Shown here: piece by piece, positions 1 through 11,991 of the stretch
How the letters are laid out: the number at the start of each line of letters is the position of its first letter
Numbering within the stretch: the first letter of the stretch is position 1
From: Eurosta solidaginis
Lineage: Eukaryota > Arthropoda > Insecta > Diptera > Tephritidae
Direction: 5' to 3'
Assembly: GCF_040869045.1 (NCBI RefSeq)
Contig: NC_090319.1
Location: forward strand, 302,176,998-302,240,997
DNA length: 64,000 nucleotides
The notes under the pieces: generated by a model
Told to the model about the DNA's origin: nothing
Databases searched by the model: none
The model's input: the letters and a program-made list of their open reading frames with translations, nothing else
Translations under genes and position numbers: made by a program

Positions 1-375
1 AGAAGAAGATAAAGAGGAAGGTGGAGGAAAGACGAGAAGGAAGGAAAGTTAGAGTAAGAGTAAGAGGTTATTCTTTGTGCAAAGTAGGAATAAGAGATTT
101 TTAAAAGAATGAAGGTGATAAGGGAATTCAATGGGTCGATTAATTTGAGCTGGAAAGACGCAAAGGTGAGAGAAAACTGGAGAGGAAGAAGAAGCGGGTG
201 TGACTAAGGGGATGTAGAAGGAGAGATATAGGATTTTGTTCTTAGCTTCGCAGGTTAACAAATGTATAGCCAGCACAACGTGTGTCGGGTTTGATAATAT
301 GGTTACAAGCATGTCAGGTTGTTCTACATGTGGTTAGGTTTAGCTAGTACTGTATAAAATAGTGACGTTTTCTTC
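1..375. other. Purine-rich non-coding left edge
   Basis: The first ~230 bases on the plus strand are mostly A and G (repeated GAAG and GAGG). No gene or repeat family is recognised. The stretch ends where the LINE 3' end begins. Confidence 0.4.
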
Positions 376-1840
376 TTAGATTAGGTTAGGTTCAAGTGGC
401 TGCCGTCCACATCGGAGCGGCACACTTAGGCTTTTATAGGCCCATTGTGAAACCACACAGGTTTTTTCCTATTCTCCTAATCAAACAACTTCGTTGAGTT
501 TGTGAAGCTAACTAAGCGTCGTGTATTGACCTCAGCTATATCAGTGAGATCTCCGAGAAACACCTTGCCCATAAAACGTTGCCGCAGCTTCTAAAATAAT
601 CATTAAATGAAGCACCAATCCTTTCCGGATGCGGTCCAATACAAACATGACCAGTGAGACGACCTACAACTAAGGAAAGATCCCTCTTACTGAGGGTGAG
701 AAGCTCTCCCGATCTCTTCTCATTCCATTCCGGCCATGTGAGTTTTGCTGTGTGGCATCTATCATGATGCTTCCACCTGGCTCCCACTTCCATCAGTAGA
801 GCCTCCTTTATCTTGAGCTTGCAGGTGGTGAGCGGCATGCCCAACTTCTTCCAGGATGGCGAAAGTGGAAGGGAGGTACCCTTTCTTGCAAGCTCATCAG
901 CCATCTCATTACCTGGTATGCCCTTATGTCCCGGAACCCATACCAGATGCAGAGTAAACTGTTCAGCCATCACGTTGAGTGATCTGCGACAGCCTACTAC
1001 AGTTTCAGGATTTGTTGTGACAGAGTCAAGGGCTTTCAATGCTGCTTGACTGTCTGATATAAATGTGCTTCTGAGAGACTGCCTTCTGCCCAAGGCAGTC
1101 CACAGCGTCTTGTATGGCCGCAAACTCGGCCTGAAATACGCTACAGTGATCCAGAAGGCGAAACGATCTTTGTATCTCCAATCGTTCCTAATAGACACCC
1201 CCGTCGACCCTGTTATTCAATTTAGATCCATCTGTATAGATCTTAATGCTGTTAGTGGGCCAATCAGGGTCATTCACCCACTGTCCTCTCTCGTATCCCT
1301 TGTTAAAGTTGGTATGTGGTTTGCAGAAATCTGTCCATCCTGGTATGCAGAATCTGTCGAGAATTTCAGTATGGTTGCAGTGAGACCATGTGGTCAGTTG
1401 ACTCAGCCTAATAGCTGCACATGCTGCATTTTTTTTTTTTTTTTTATCTATGGGTAGTAGGTTCAGTATTAAATTCTTAGCATCAGTTGGCGTTGTGCGG
1501 ATGGCTCCGCTTATGTATAGTATTCCAGATCTTTGAACCTTTGAAGAGCAAGAACCTTCGAGGATTTATTCAGGGCAGGCCACCATACCGCCACCCCGTA
1601 TAGCAATATTAGCCTAACTATGGCCGTGTATATCCAATGTGCTACCATAGGAGACATACCCTATTTCCGCCCAATTTCCCCTTTTCATGTGCAGAGGCAA
1701 CCGTGGCTTAACGGACACGTTCCGTGGTAATTTGTGTCCAGTTCAATTTCTGTGTGAGCCCTAGATAGTTGGCGGACTCACTTAACTTAAGCACTGTGTT
1801 TGCCAGCACTGGAGTTGAGAGAGGTGGAGAAAAGGAACGT
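376..1840 (-). mobile_element. Non-LTR retrotransposon (LINE) fragment with RNase H, 3' half
   Basis: Read on the minus strand from 1840 down to 376, this is the 3' half of a LINE. It starts in the post-palm region of reverse transcriptase (short match near 1780: SANYLGL), continues through a segment near 1600 reading HWIYTAIV and VWWPALN, then a linker, an RNase H domain and a cysteine-rich tail. The 3' end is non-coding and closes with tandem CCTAA (plus-strand TTAGG units at 381-391). A second member of the same family lies at 62775-63850 with the same 3' UTR style. RNase H after RT is known from the I, LOA and R1 groups; I cannot pick between them. The element is 5' truncated near 1840 and broken by stops and frameshifts. 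Confidence 0.8.
536..1290 (-). pseudogene. LINE ORF2 RNase H and C-terminal domain, frameshifted
   Basis: This part encodes ribonuclease H, which in such elements removes RNA from the RNA:DNA hybrid during reverse transcription. The first catalytic Asp lies in TDGS (about 1224-1235 on minus). The segment with CSVFQAEFAAI, around the catalytic Glu, is in another frame than the SDSQAAL segment at 1048-1070, so a frameshift lies near 1070-1085. The VWVPGH...GNEMADELA block follows, carrying the conserved His and the last Asp. The cysteine tail expected after NDYFRS is disrupted: reading jumps from the first Cys straight to LWARCF, so about a dozen residues are lost compared with the second copy. 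The protein ends at a TAG near 536. This is a dead copy. Confidence 0.8.
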
Positions 1841-3619
1841 CCACCCGGGCAGAGATCCGCAATACCCGGGTAAGGTCTTCGTACAACCTGGTGCCAGGAG
1901 GGCTCCGTGCGCGACGGGCTATTTAGGGGCCCCAGCCTGACTGATCCTCGGCACGGAAACGCATAACGCCTTGGAAAGGAAACAGGAAAAAAGAAACGAG
2001 AAAGAAAAAGTAGTAGAAAGAGAGAAAGATACTCCAGAAATAATGGTCAAGAATCATTTCCGTATAACCAGGCCATTAATGGGTCAGGCATACAGCCCTG
2101 TTTCCTGATCTTAGCTGGACACCGTCCTGACATCGCACAGGCTCAATACTGTAGTGACCATTTCCAGTCGGCACCCTCTTGGGGGGTTCAGTTGGGGATT
2201 TGTGTGTCTTGGTTCCAATTCAAGCTAAAGGCCTTGAATAATGACTATTGTGATAAATATTGTTTTTTCAATTTGATTATATTTTGAATTTGGAATAAAA
2301 GAAATAAATTTCCAGACACCTACCACGGCTGCCCCAATATATCCATTTCGAAGATTGCTGCGCTAACCACACTGGATCACAAATTCCAATTTTTTTTCTG
2401 CACCAGAGACGCCATTATGAAATTCCTATGTAAAATCACCCCCTGATTTCGAAAATTAAAGTTATTTTTAATTCTATGGTAAAGTTTTTCAGATATTTAC
2501 GAATGACGGTTTTTCCAAAAAAAAAAAAAAAAAAGTTGGGTCCAACTAATCATATATATTTCTCAAGAACGAATTGAGCAATTCCAAAACAGTTTGAAGC
2601 TTTTAAAAGGCAATAATTTTCTATAAACTGTGCACACAACACTTTTTGCTAGGCCCTGCAGATTCAAAGATAACGAACAATCATTACGGCTTTTTTCCAT
2701 TTTTTTGTAAAAATATAAAAAAGTTTGTACTTTGCGAGGAAGAATCTCGAACACTTTTTATTTTTTGCAGATTTGTTCTTTTCTCTCTTAGCTCTGTTTT
2801 ATTACAAAAAAATAAGCTTTCATTTAAAAATCGATGGACTAATACAAAAGTTATAACCATTCAAGTAAATATATCCATTTATTACTTAAGTACCCTACTG
2901 GGCATTTAGCTGTACAATGGTGGTTCGTTTGTATGATAAATTGCTATTTCGATTTCGAACCAAGAATCCTTATTCAATCGTCGGATAAAAAACAAAACAA
3001 TTATTAGCTATCACTTAGCAAAAACGTCTTACTTTACATCAGTTAAAGCATCGTTGCTATAAAATTTCTCTCGCGTTATATTTCTCTTAATCGGCCTAAC
3101 ACCTGATACTTGTATACATGGGTAAAAGTTGGGTCTTGGAACGTTAAACAGTCCATCCGGAGTTGTCGTAGTAAAAGCCTTCCAGATACTAAATCGCGTT
3201 TCCATAATATTGATCCAAATCATCTCATTGGCATCAACGGTCTAGTTCCATATTGCATAGTTGTGGACAATAGCCTCTGTTGTCAGGATTCAACTAATTT
3301 TTTTTTTTTTTTTTTTTTCAATAAAATGATGCACGGGGAATTAGCTCTAAAAATGGAAGTAAAGCCCGCTGGCCTTGTTTCATTTTCTAAAAGGAAATAA
3401 AGCCCGTCGACCAAAGGAAAAACAAACCGCGGGTTTTATTTGCCGTACGATATTTAATATTTCAAAAAGGCATGACAGAAATATTTTTTGTTGATACTGA
3501 AAAAATCAATATTGTAGAAAAAAATCAAGAAGCATTACTGTAAATTATGAGACGTCGAATGGGACTCAATTTTGTAATATTTACTTCAACTGTGTCTTAC
3601 GTTGCTTCACGTCATTGTA
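1841..3619. other. Unassigned stretch with homopolymer tracts
   Basis: 1841-2240 is more GC-rich than its surroundings (CCCGGG twice, a GGGGCCCC run) and may be a piece of an unrecognised element, but no coding motif was found. The rest is AT-rich with an A tract at 2517-2534 and a T tract at 3298-3318. No gene is supported. Confidence 0.4.
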
Positions 3620-5398
3620 GCTCACAGAGTATATTAACTTTGATTGGATAACGGTTGGTTGTACAGGTATAAAGGAATCGAGATAGATATAGACTTCCAT
3701 ATATCAAAATCATCAGTATCGGGAAAAAATTTGATTGAGCCATGTCCGTCTGTCCGTTAACACGATAACTTGAGTAAATTTTGAGGTATCTTGATGAAAT
3801 TTGGTATGCCGGTTCCTGGACACTCATCTCAGATCGCTATTTAAAATGAACGATATCGGACTATAACCACGCCCACTTTTTCCATATCGAAAATTTCGAA
3901 AAACCGAAAAAGTGCGCTAACTCATTACCAAAGACGGATAAAACGATGAAACTTGGTAGGTGAGTTGAACTTATGACGCAAAGTAGAAAATTAATAAAAT
4001 TTTGGACAATGAGCGAGGTTCCGCCCACTTTTAAAAGAAGGTAATTTAAAAGTTTTGCAAGCTGTAATTTGCAGTCGTTGAAGATATCATAATGAATTTG
4101 GCAGGAACGTTACTCCTATTACTATATGTATGCTTAATAAAAATTAGCAAAATCGGAGAACGGCCAAGCCCACTTTAAAAAAAAATGTTTTTTAAGTCAA
4201 ATTTTAACAAAAAATTTAATATCTTTACAGTATATAAGTCAATTATGTCAACATTCAACTCCAGTAATGATATGGTGCAACAAAATACAAAAATAAAAGA
4301 AAATTTCAAAATGGACGTGGCTCCGCCCTTTTTCATTTAATTTGTCTAGGATACTTTTAATGCCATAAGTCGAATAAAAATTTACCAATCCTAGTGAAAT
4401 TTGGTAGAGGCTTAGATTCTAGGACGATAACTGTTTTCTGGGAAAAAAGGCGAAATCGGTTGAAGCCACGCCCAGTTTTTATACACAGTCGTTCTTCTGT
4501 CCTTCCGCTCGGCCCTTAACACGATAACTTGAGCAAAAATCGATATATATTTACTAAACTTAGTTCACGTACTTATCTGAACTAACTTTGTATTGGTATA
4601 AAAAATGGCCGAAATCCGACAGTGACCACGCCCACTTTTTCGATATCGACAATTACGAAAAATGAAAAAAATGCCGTAATTCTATACCAAATACGAAAAA
4701 AGGGATGAAACATGGTAATTGGATTGGTTTATCGACGCAAAATATAACGTTAGAACAAAACTTTGTAAAATGTGTGTGACACCTACCATATCAAGTAGAA
4801 GAAAATGAAAAAGTTCTGCAGGGCGAAATCAAAAGCCCTTGGAATCTTTGCAGGAATACTGTTCGTGGTATTACGTATATAAATAAATTAGCGGTACCCG
4901 ACAGATGATGTTCTGGGTCACCCTGGTCCACATTTGGTCGATATCTTGAAAACGCCTTCACCACTCCCTTTAAAACCACTCATTAATACTTTTATTTCAT
5001 ACCCATATCGTACAAACAAATTCTAGAGTCACCCCTGGCGCACCTTTATGACCATATCTCGAAAAGGCGTCCACCTATAGAACTAAGGATTACTCCCTTT
5101 TAAAATACTCATTAACATTTTTCATTTGATACCCATATCGTACAAACACATTCTCGAGTCACCCCTGGTCCACCTTTATAGCGATATCTCGAAAAGGCGT
5201 CCACCTATAGAACTAAGCCCACGCCCTTTTAAAATACTCATTAACACCTTCCATTTGATACCCATGTCATACAAACACATTCCAGGGTTACCCTAGGTTA
5301 ATTTTACTACATGGTAATTTTCCAGTATTTTGTCTCCATAGCGCTCAGCTAAGTATGTAATGTTCGGTTACACCCGAACTTAGCCTTCCTTACTTGTT
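3620..5398 (+). mobile_element. HINE (Helentron-like non-autonomous) copy 1
   Basis: This is one of four copies of a long non-coding family. The first ~14 bases of the 5' end are missing; it opens at CTCACAGAGTATATTAA. It then carries a short GTCC/GTCT microsatellite (about 3741-3757), a core with repeated CCACGCCCAC boxes, about three ~130-bp subrepeats at 4910-5290, and a 3' stem-loop GTTCGGTTACACCCGAAC followed by TTAGCCTTCCTTACTTGTTT. Subterminal inverted repeats, a GTCY microsatellite and a 3' stem-loop are the hallmarks of Drosophila DINE-1/HINE elements. The homology is inferred from this structure. Confidence 0.75.
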
Positions 5399-7294
5399 TT
5401 ATTATAGATTTGCGTGTTTGTTGAAATTTGTTTTAATTCAGCGAGTACATGAATTAACATAAATAATTAAACTGACGATAATAAAACAAATTTAGATAGC
5501 AAGCAAAAAATTAGAAAAAAGTGCAAATCAATATAAGAAATAGTCAGACAAACACACGTCTTTTGAGGGAATTCATTTATTTCTGTTGTAAACAAGTTGA
5601 CATGTTAACTGTCAATTTGACAATTGTCAAATCAAGTTAATCAAATGCCGTGCTGCATAAAATTACTTATTTACATTGAACACACAAACATACGTGCATT
5701 ATTAAGTTTTGGAAAGCAGTAAAACAAGTAAGACGGAAACGTGGTCAATGCCAAAATACCAGCAGAAAAAATAAATTAAAATAAAACATATATAAGAACA
5801 ATCAAGCCAAAGCTTTAGGGTGAAAAATATCTACATACGAATGTATGTTGGTATGCACTGTTGTAGCCAAATCACTTAAATTAGACATGAAACATAAAAG
5901 AAGACAAAAAAACAAAACACAGATGAAATACTTAGGGTGGGTGCGATGGTTGTGCTGAATATCCTAAGCTCTATGATATCGTTCCGTTTCATCACGGGTA
6001 ACACACGTGTTCTGTCTGAAGAACTCAAGTTACCAAAGACGAATCACCGTCAGCACTCGCCAAAAAAAAGAAGAAAAAAAAAAAAAAAACATTAAAAACA
6101 AATGTGGTTTCCTGCAGCTAAAGTAATTGTTGTCATTTACAAAATGAAGTCACAAACATTATCTTTGTAGTAGTATTGTTGTATTTACTGCTGCAAAGGC
6201 ATCAAGTAAAATGGAGTATAATAAAAGTATAGTAAAGTAAAGAAAGATGAGATATAACTGTCCACTTCAAAGTGGAAGTCATGGATGCAAATGCGATTCC
6301 TTCGTTATGCGGGTAAATCATTTTGCAAATTTTAGGCTTTTGTATGAAAAAAGGTCAATAAAATCATTTAGCCATACCCATACATGTAAGCAATAAGAGA
6401 TGTTTTGCATTTCCAACAATTACGGATGTTGTAGAACAATATTCGTACATAATTCAATTAGAACTACGTTTGGAAGGGTTTCTTACTGCAAGGAATCGCG
6501 CCCAAACCAATTTTATTTCTGCTAGATAATAAACAAAAAAATTCAATGAAAAAATAGCCCTACTTCTAAGCTGCAAAACGGCGACTTTTCGGGATGTACT
6601 TTTTTCTGACTCATTCGATTCATCTAATTTCGAAAGAAATAGATAAATTGTATTCCTTGCATATATGGGCAGATGTCTTCAGAATGAAGCACTTCTATTT
6701 GATTTATTTTAAGCTGCTCATCTTTGGAACAAGGAAAGGAAACAAAAAGAATTTAAATATTTTGCCTTAGAGACAGGTGTTAATTCTACCAGCATCTGCT
6801 GAAAAGAACTTAGGTAAGTTTGAACCTTTGTTTTATGAATATCTATAGACTGGACAATGGATATATACAGATCAGAATAAAAACATACACTGAGGAAAAC
6901 TTAACACCGGAATTGGTTTGTTACCAAGACTGATATACATTCATCGAAATGATGTATAGACTCGAAGTTCGAATAAACCCATCTCCCAGGGGGGAAGTGC
7001 AACACAATCTAATCGCTTTACTTTTTTTATTGGATAAAAACTTACCGGATTAAAATCGAAAACTATAACAGACAGTTGTCTCAAGTCATATTTCAACTGC
7101 CGGTAAAAGCTGCTTCCACTATTCACTAAATGGATGGAGAGGGGGACATTTTTGCATCTGCTGGTGGAAAAAGGGTATTAATACCAACTGCTAAAAACTA
7201 TTGAAAAAAAAACTACGAAAGTCAAACAAACTTTCCAAAGTTGCCAGTTTTCATTGCATATTTACTGGTGGTTATTGATGGCGAGAAGGTTCAA
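5399..7294. other. Unassigned intronic or intergenic stretch
   Basis: AT-rich with no coding signal that stands above background. A GC-richer patch at 5940-6060 and an A-rich tract at 6062-6089 are the only landmarks. No repeat family shared with the rest of the window was seen. Confidence 0.4.
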
Positions 7295-7440
7295 AGTGTT
7301 CATATTAAATTGTTCCCGAAATGGTCGGGCTTGTACTTAAATGGTGCTTGTAACCGGATCTAAACCTGGGTAAGGAACATCAACACGATAGCACTCCCTG
7401 GAATCTTCAGAAAGTGTCTTTATCATTACACAAAGACAAC
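7295..7440 (+). repeat. (CAA)-tailed short interspersed repeat, copy 1 (diverged)
   Basis: Matches the family seen best at 26578-26755: a CCCGA/TCGGG hairpin, then TGGTGCTTGT, then a CATCAACA block, then a hairpin with CACTC...AGTG arms. The tail here is reduced to ACAAAGACAACAAC. The copy is diverged. Confidence 0.6.
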
Positions 7441-10370
7441 AACTCGACTTGCTTGGAATTTGGTACATAGATCCATAATTACCTTGGGCATTCTTTATGA
7501 TGCTTAATTTTAACAAGAAATGGGCCACGGACTTTCCTGTTTCGGAAATGAGTGTTTACGGTGCGATTCGCTGGAAGTCTTACACGAGGTAACTTTTTTG
7601 CCTGCCCGGATTAACATTTTGAATATTTGAGGAAGACAGATTACCAGATTAAAAGAGAGACGAAAACAAGAGAGAGAGAGAGAGAGGCGTAAAATTAGGG
7701 TGATAATTGAAGCGAGAGTAGCTGAGTGAGGAAAAATTTGTGGGGAAGAAATGAAAGAAGAAGAGGGAAGATTAGGAATTGCACGGACCATTTTCGTTGA
7801 ACTCTCTGATGGCAGCCGCATTTGCGAAAACGTTTTTGAAATTGGTTTGTACATTTTCAGTTGCAAAATTCATAGAGATTATTTTTTAGAATATCGAAAA
7901 TAGAAATACAAAAATTTAATTGACGAAATTTTATAAAAACGGGAATTGCTTTTATTCTGACGTAAACAACAATATTATGTAAAATACTAAAATGGTGCCA
8001 TTTTAATTATGTAATCCAAGAATGCGAACCGAACGTGGCAGAGTGTAAAATTCTGTGGCATTACTTGAAACTTATGAGAATATCTCTGCTGAGAATAGCT
8101 GCTACTCAAATCCTTTATATCCCACAATTATAAAAAAAAAAAAATGTTGCATGCTACTGTTCTATCACGGGAGAAATGCAAATATTAAATTTTGAAGGAT
8201 TACGATGCTAGACTCGGAGACTGTCGTCCGAAGCACGGATACCAGAAAAGCCACCCCAAAATTCAAAGTCTTTGAAGGGTTGGCAGCCATCGGGGCTAAA
8301 AGGTGAACTTTCTGCATCACTGACAGGGTTGGGACTTCACAACGATCGTAGATTTAGTAAGTTTTTCGAAAATTTTCAGGCAATAAAATATATTCAGTTT
8401 CCACATTATGCAAAAGAATCACCAAGTTTTTTAATTAAAGACTATAACTTTTCTCAATTCTTAATAAAAAATTCTCAATCAATAATCGCGCAAGATGTTA
8501 CGTTCGCAAATATAAAAGAACTTCAGACTTAGCAGTTGAAACATATTTCGAATTGCCCATTCACATAAAAAATTCATCAAAGCACTGCTATATGTAAATT
8601 TTCCCACTATACTAGAAAAATACTTGCTATAATATTTGGTCTCATATTCATTTGTTAAAATGCAGTTTTTAATCAACGAGTGGAAAAAATAAGTACGCTT
8701 GCGAAGTCTGAAAGCACTAATGGCCAAAACATATGTCAAATTCTTCTTCTTATGCTTTGCTTGCCAAAGTTGGAATTTGCATGTCAGATAGCCGCTGGTG
8801 ATGCGCTATTTGTCGCTCTCTTTGTCTTATAATTGTAGTTGAGCGTCGAAAAAACGATCAGAAATAGACTCATGTTGAAGTACCCTTAGTTTTTACAATA
8901 CAAATTTGATGGTTTTCTTAAATATAGGTTCAAAAAAACCGACTATTAAATTTCAATGCTTACTACGACTCATTTTGCTTTTAACTACGAATTCGGTATT
9001 GAGAACATCTACACATGCATCAAAACAAACATTTTCCTCGAAAGCCCAAAAAATTATTTCACCTTTTCTACTAACTCATTCGCCACAATTCTATAAAATA
9101 GCACCAGCGAGATTTAGATTAATTAATTAAATTCTTCATCTCATAACAAATATTACACCTAAAAATTGTTGGCACACTTTCTTCGACCTTCTTCGATTTG
9201 CTAACAAAAACATATACTTTCAACACTTTCACATATGAAAAACTTAATATAAGAAATAAGTACAAAATCCTAAAGTAAATTAGCCTCACCATTTGTCTTA
9301 AGAAGAAAATTAATTGCGCACATGTGCTCCTCGATGTTGACACTTAAGAATGGATGTGTGAGCACGAATACATTTATCTCCCAAAACTTAGTTAAATTCC
9401 ATACCGCCTTCACAGTTTGTGGTAACACAATTAAAAATTTACGCACTTATTGCCACAAACATTGTAACTTGATAAATGACTACGAGAGCAATAGTGAAAA
9501 ATGAAATGGCGAAATGCGTACAAATAATTGTGCGTGCGAGTTTCGAGTCAAAATTTTATAAAACTTGCAATTAGTGTAAGTCAAGCAAAGGATAACCACA
9601 AAATGAAGTTTTTTCACTCCATCAAGAAAACTTTACTCCCCCACATTACCCTTTTTTGACAAAATGAAGTCAATTAAAGTAAAAGAAAAGTTTGCGAGAA
9701 TTTGAGTCGGTAAGTTTTAATACATTTCGTATATGGGGTATTCTATGCTAACTCATTCTACCGATGAATTTCTTACCATGTTGTCAAAAGACAGTCATGT
9801 GCCACCTGGGCAAAAATTTACTTATAAAACATATGTAAGTCATGTAATCCACTTCTGATTAGGAATTTATGTACTGGGAGTGACGATTTGCGGGATTTTT
9901 TATCCTCCGGAATTTTCGGGATCTGAATATTCAGTCGCCAGATCCCGGAATTGTCCAGAAATTTAGCCTGTATATTTTTTGACAAAAATTGCTACACACA
10001 TCTATCTGGATATAAAGAGATAATATAAAATCACAAGTATGAACATTTCTCATTTCAAATCAAACGTAAATCAGCTGTTTTGGGTAGTGTTGCAAATTTG
10101 TGGCAAGTTAGGTTTAAATCAATTTCGCATGAATAGAATATGTTCAGGATGAAAACAATACCAGTATTGTCAAATTGGTTCTTGTTTCTTAAGATATTCG
10201 AAAAAGTGCAAAAAATAGGTTTTTAAGGTTTATTTGAGGTCATGTAACTTCTAGAATTTTTTAAGATCGCTATTGTTCCCAAAAGTATCAAAATGCATTT
10301 AAAGCTTTTATAAAATATTCTTTTGCTGCTATCTATGCTTTGGTGATTCGGAGAGCGAATGGTTTTCGTA
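7441..10370. other. Unassigned AT-rich stretch
   Basis: Contains an (AG)n microsatellite at 7669-7686 and a small cluster of CGGGAT/CCCGGAA motifs with hairpin potential at about 9890-9955. Similar motifs recur at 50470-51240. No gene is supported. Confidence 0.4.
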
Positions 10371-10371
10371 T

Positions 10372-10398
10372 AAGGTAAGTGTCCCTAATTTCGTGGTA
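10372..10398 (+). repeat. Left terminal inverted repeat of the TA-flanked element
   Basis: A perfect inverted copy of 11964-11990. It begins AAGGTAAGTGTCCC and continues with the internal core motif. Confidence 0.85.
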
Positions 10399-11963
10399 CG
10401 AAGGATTTTTCTGAATTTCTACCTCTCTTGCGTTAAAAAAAATGAAGGAAAACTAAAAAAGTAAATTTTTCCCATTTAGTTGATCAATTAAGATAAGTTT
10501 CAAACAAAACTAACAAATGTTTTAATTTATATAAATCAAAATGTGTGAGTACCTCAAATGTACCTAATTTCGTGACAAAAATTTTCTGATGTACTTAATT
10601 CCATGGTAAAGCGTCCCTAATTTGGTATTTAGTTAAACTATAATTTTATGGAAAAAAATAGTTATAATTGATTTTAAACGCAAATTCCTAAAGATACACA
10701 AATTGATTTACTGAAATTCATATTCAGAAATTTAAAATTTAAAACTATTTTTTTTTTATTGATATTTTATTTATGCAAAGAAAGAGTTTTAAGACCAAAA
10801 TAAATAAGTGAATAAAAATACGTACTTTTCAAAAACTTTTTATATTTATTTTTTTGTTGTTGTTTTCTTTTTGAATTAATTTTTATTTTATTTTTTATTT
10901 TTTTGTATTTCTTCATTAAATCTAAGAGTTCTTAGAACTTTAGACATTATTGAAATGAAATAAGTAACATTAAATGAAAAAGGTTTAAAACAAAAATAAA
11001 CAATAAAAAAAAAAAATTATTAAATTGATGTAACATGTTACTTTTCTAAAAATTACTTTTATTTATTATTACTAAAAATGTTTTTTGTTTATTTTTTATT
11101 TGAAAAAATACGCGCATAAATAACTCCACTCCAAAAATACGTGCTATTCGTTCCACTGCTGAAATGTAAATGCGCAGTTTACCACGAAATTAGGGGCATG
11201 CACAAATTTGGTGTACGTAAATTCGTGGTATCGCTTTAAGCAGTAATTTGAGGTTTATATTCAATTTTTTTGCTATTATCAATATTCATTCAAAACAATA
11301 GCAAAGTACTTGTAATCTTGATACATTTTTTTTAAATTAAATGAAAAATTATTGAATAAACAAAAGTTCTATAATGCCATTATTCGTTGAAATGGTGTGC
11401 CTCGCAGAGCTTTTTGATTAAAATATTGACGAATAGATTAATAAAAGTGTACCACGAAATTAAATCAAACATTTTCCTCGGGAGTTTTTTTAATTCAAGA
11501 AAATATGAAAAACATAAAGTATTATATTACCCTAATTTCGTGGGTATACCACATCACAAAAAAAAGTGTGTCCCTAACTTCGTGGGTTAGAAATATTAAA
11601 AAAAAGTCAACAAAATTATTGGTATGAGTTTTGCAGTAATAGAAACGTTTAAGAAATGTTCACTACATACCAAAAAATTATCATCATAAAAAAAAATTTT
11701 ACGATACAATTTTTACAGGCTTGACAAAATACACTGGACTCCTTAACACTTTACTTAAGAGGCCTCCTTACAACAGGCTCATTTTCCGAGCTTCCAACTT
11801 TATATTGCTTGACATTTAACATTACGTTTAATATTAAAAATTAGTAAAATATCAATTGTTATACCGTAAAAACCAATCTTTATTATGTAATATTCAGTTT
11901 AAAAAAACACTCCCCCAATTCCTTGTTTGGAAGAAAAAATCGAAATGCCACGAAATAACGTAC

Positions 11964-11990
11964 TACCACGAAATTAGGGACACTTACCTT
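11964..11990 (-). repeat. Right terminal inverted repeat of the TA-flanked element
   Basis: A perfect inverted copy of 10372-10398, directly followed by the second half of the TA duplication. Confidence 0.85.
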
Positions 11991-11991
11991 A

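Larger units (their letters stand above)
10371..11991. mobile_element. Non-autonomous DNA transposon, TA target duplication, 27-bp TIRs
   Basis: The sequence AAGGTAAGTGTCCCTAATTT... at the left end is repeated exactly, inverted, at the right end; the perfect match spans 10372-10398 and 11964-11990. Taking TA (10371-10372 and 11990-11991) as the target duplication, the element is 10373-11989, about 1.6 kb. It is very AT-rich and has no transposase ORF. Its odd feature is at least eight further copies of the terminal core CCTAATTTCGTGG inside the element, in both orientations. TA duplication suggests Tc1/mariner-type mobilisation, but the family is not recognised. Confidence 0.8.

Noticed and set aside
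381..391. Telomeric TTAGG array
   Set aside because: Only two units, and both occurrences in the window are the 3' ends of the same LINE family.
813..1457. Plus-strand open frames over the left-edge LINE
   Set aside because: They are antisense to the RNase H and RT segments of the minus-strand LINE, which explain the open reading.
7510..7866. 118-aa minus-strand frame
   Set aside because: Its Ser/Leu-rich part is the (AG)n microsatellite read on the other strand.
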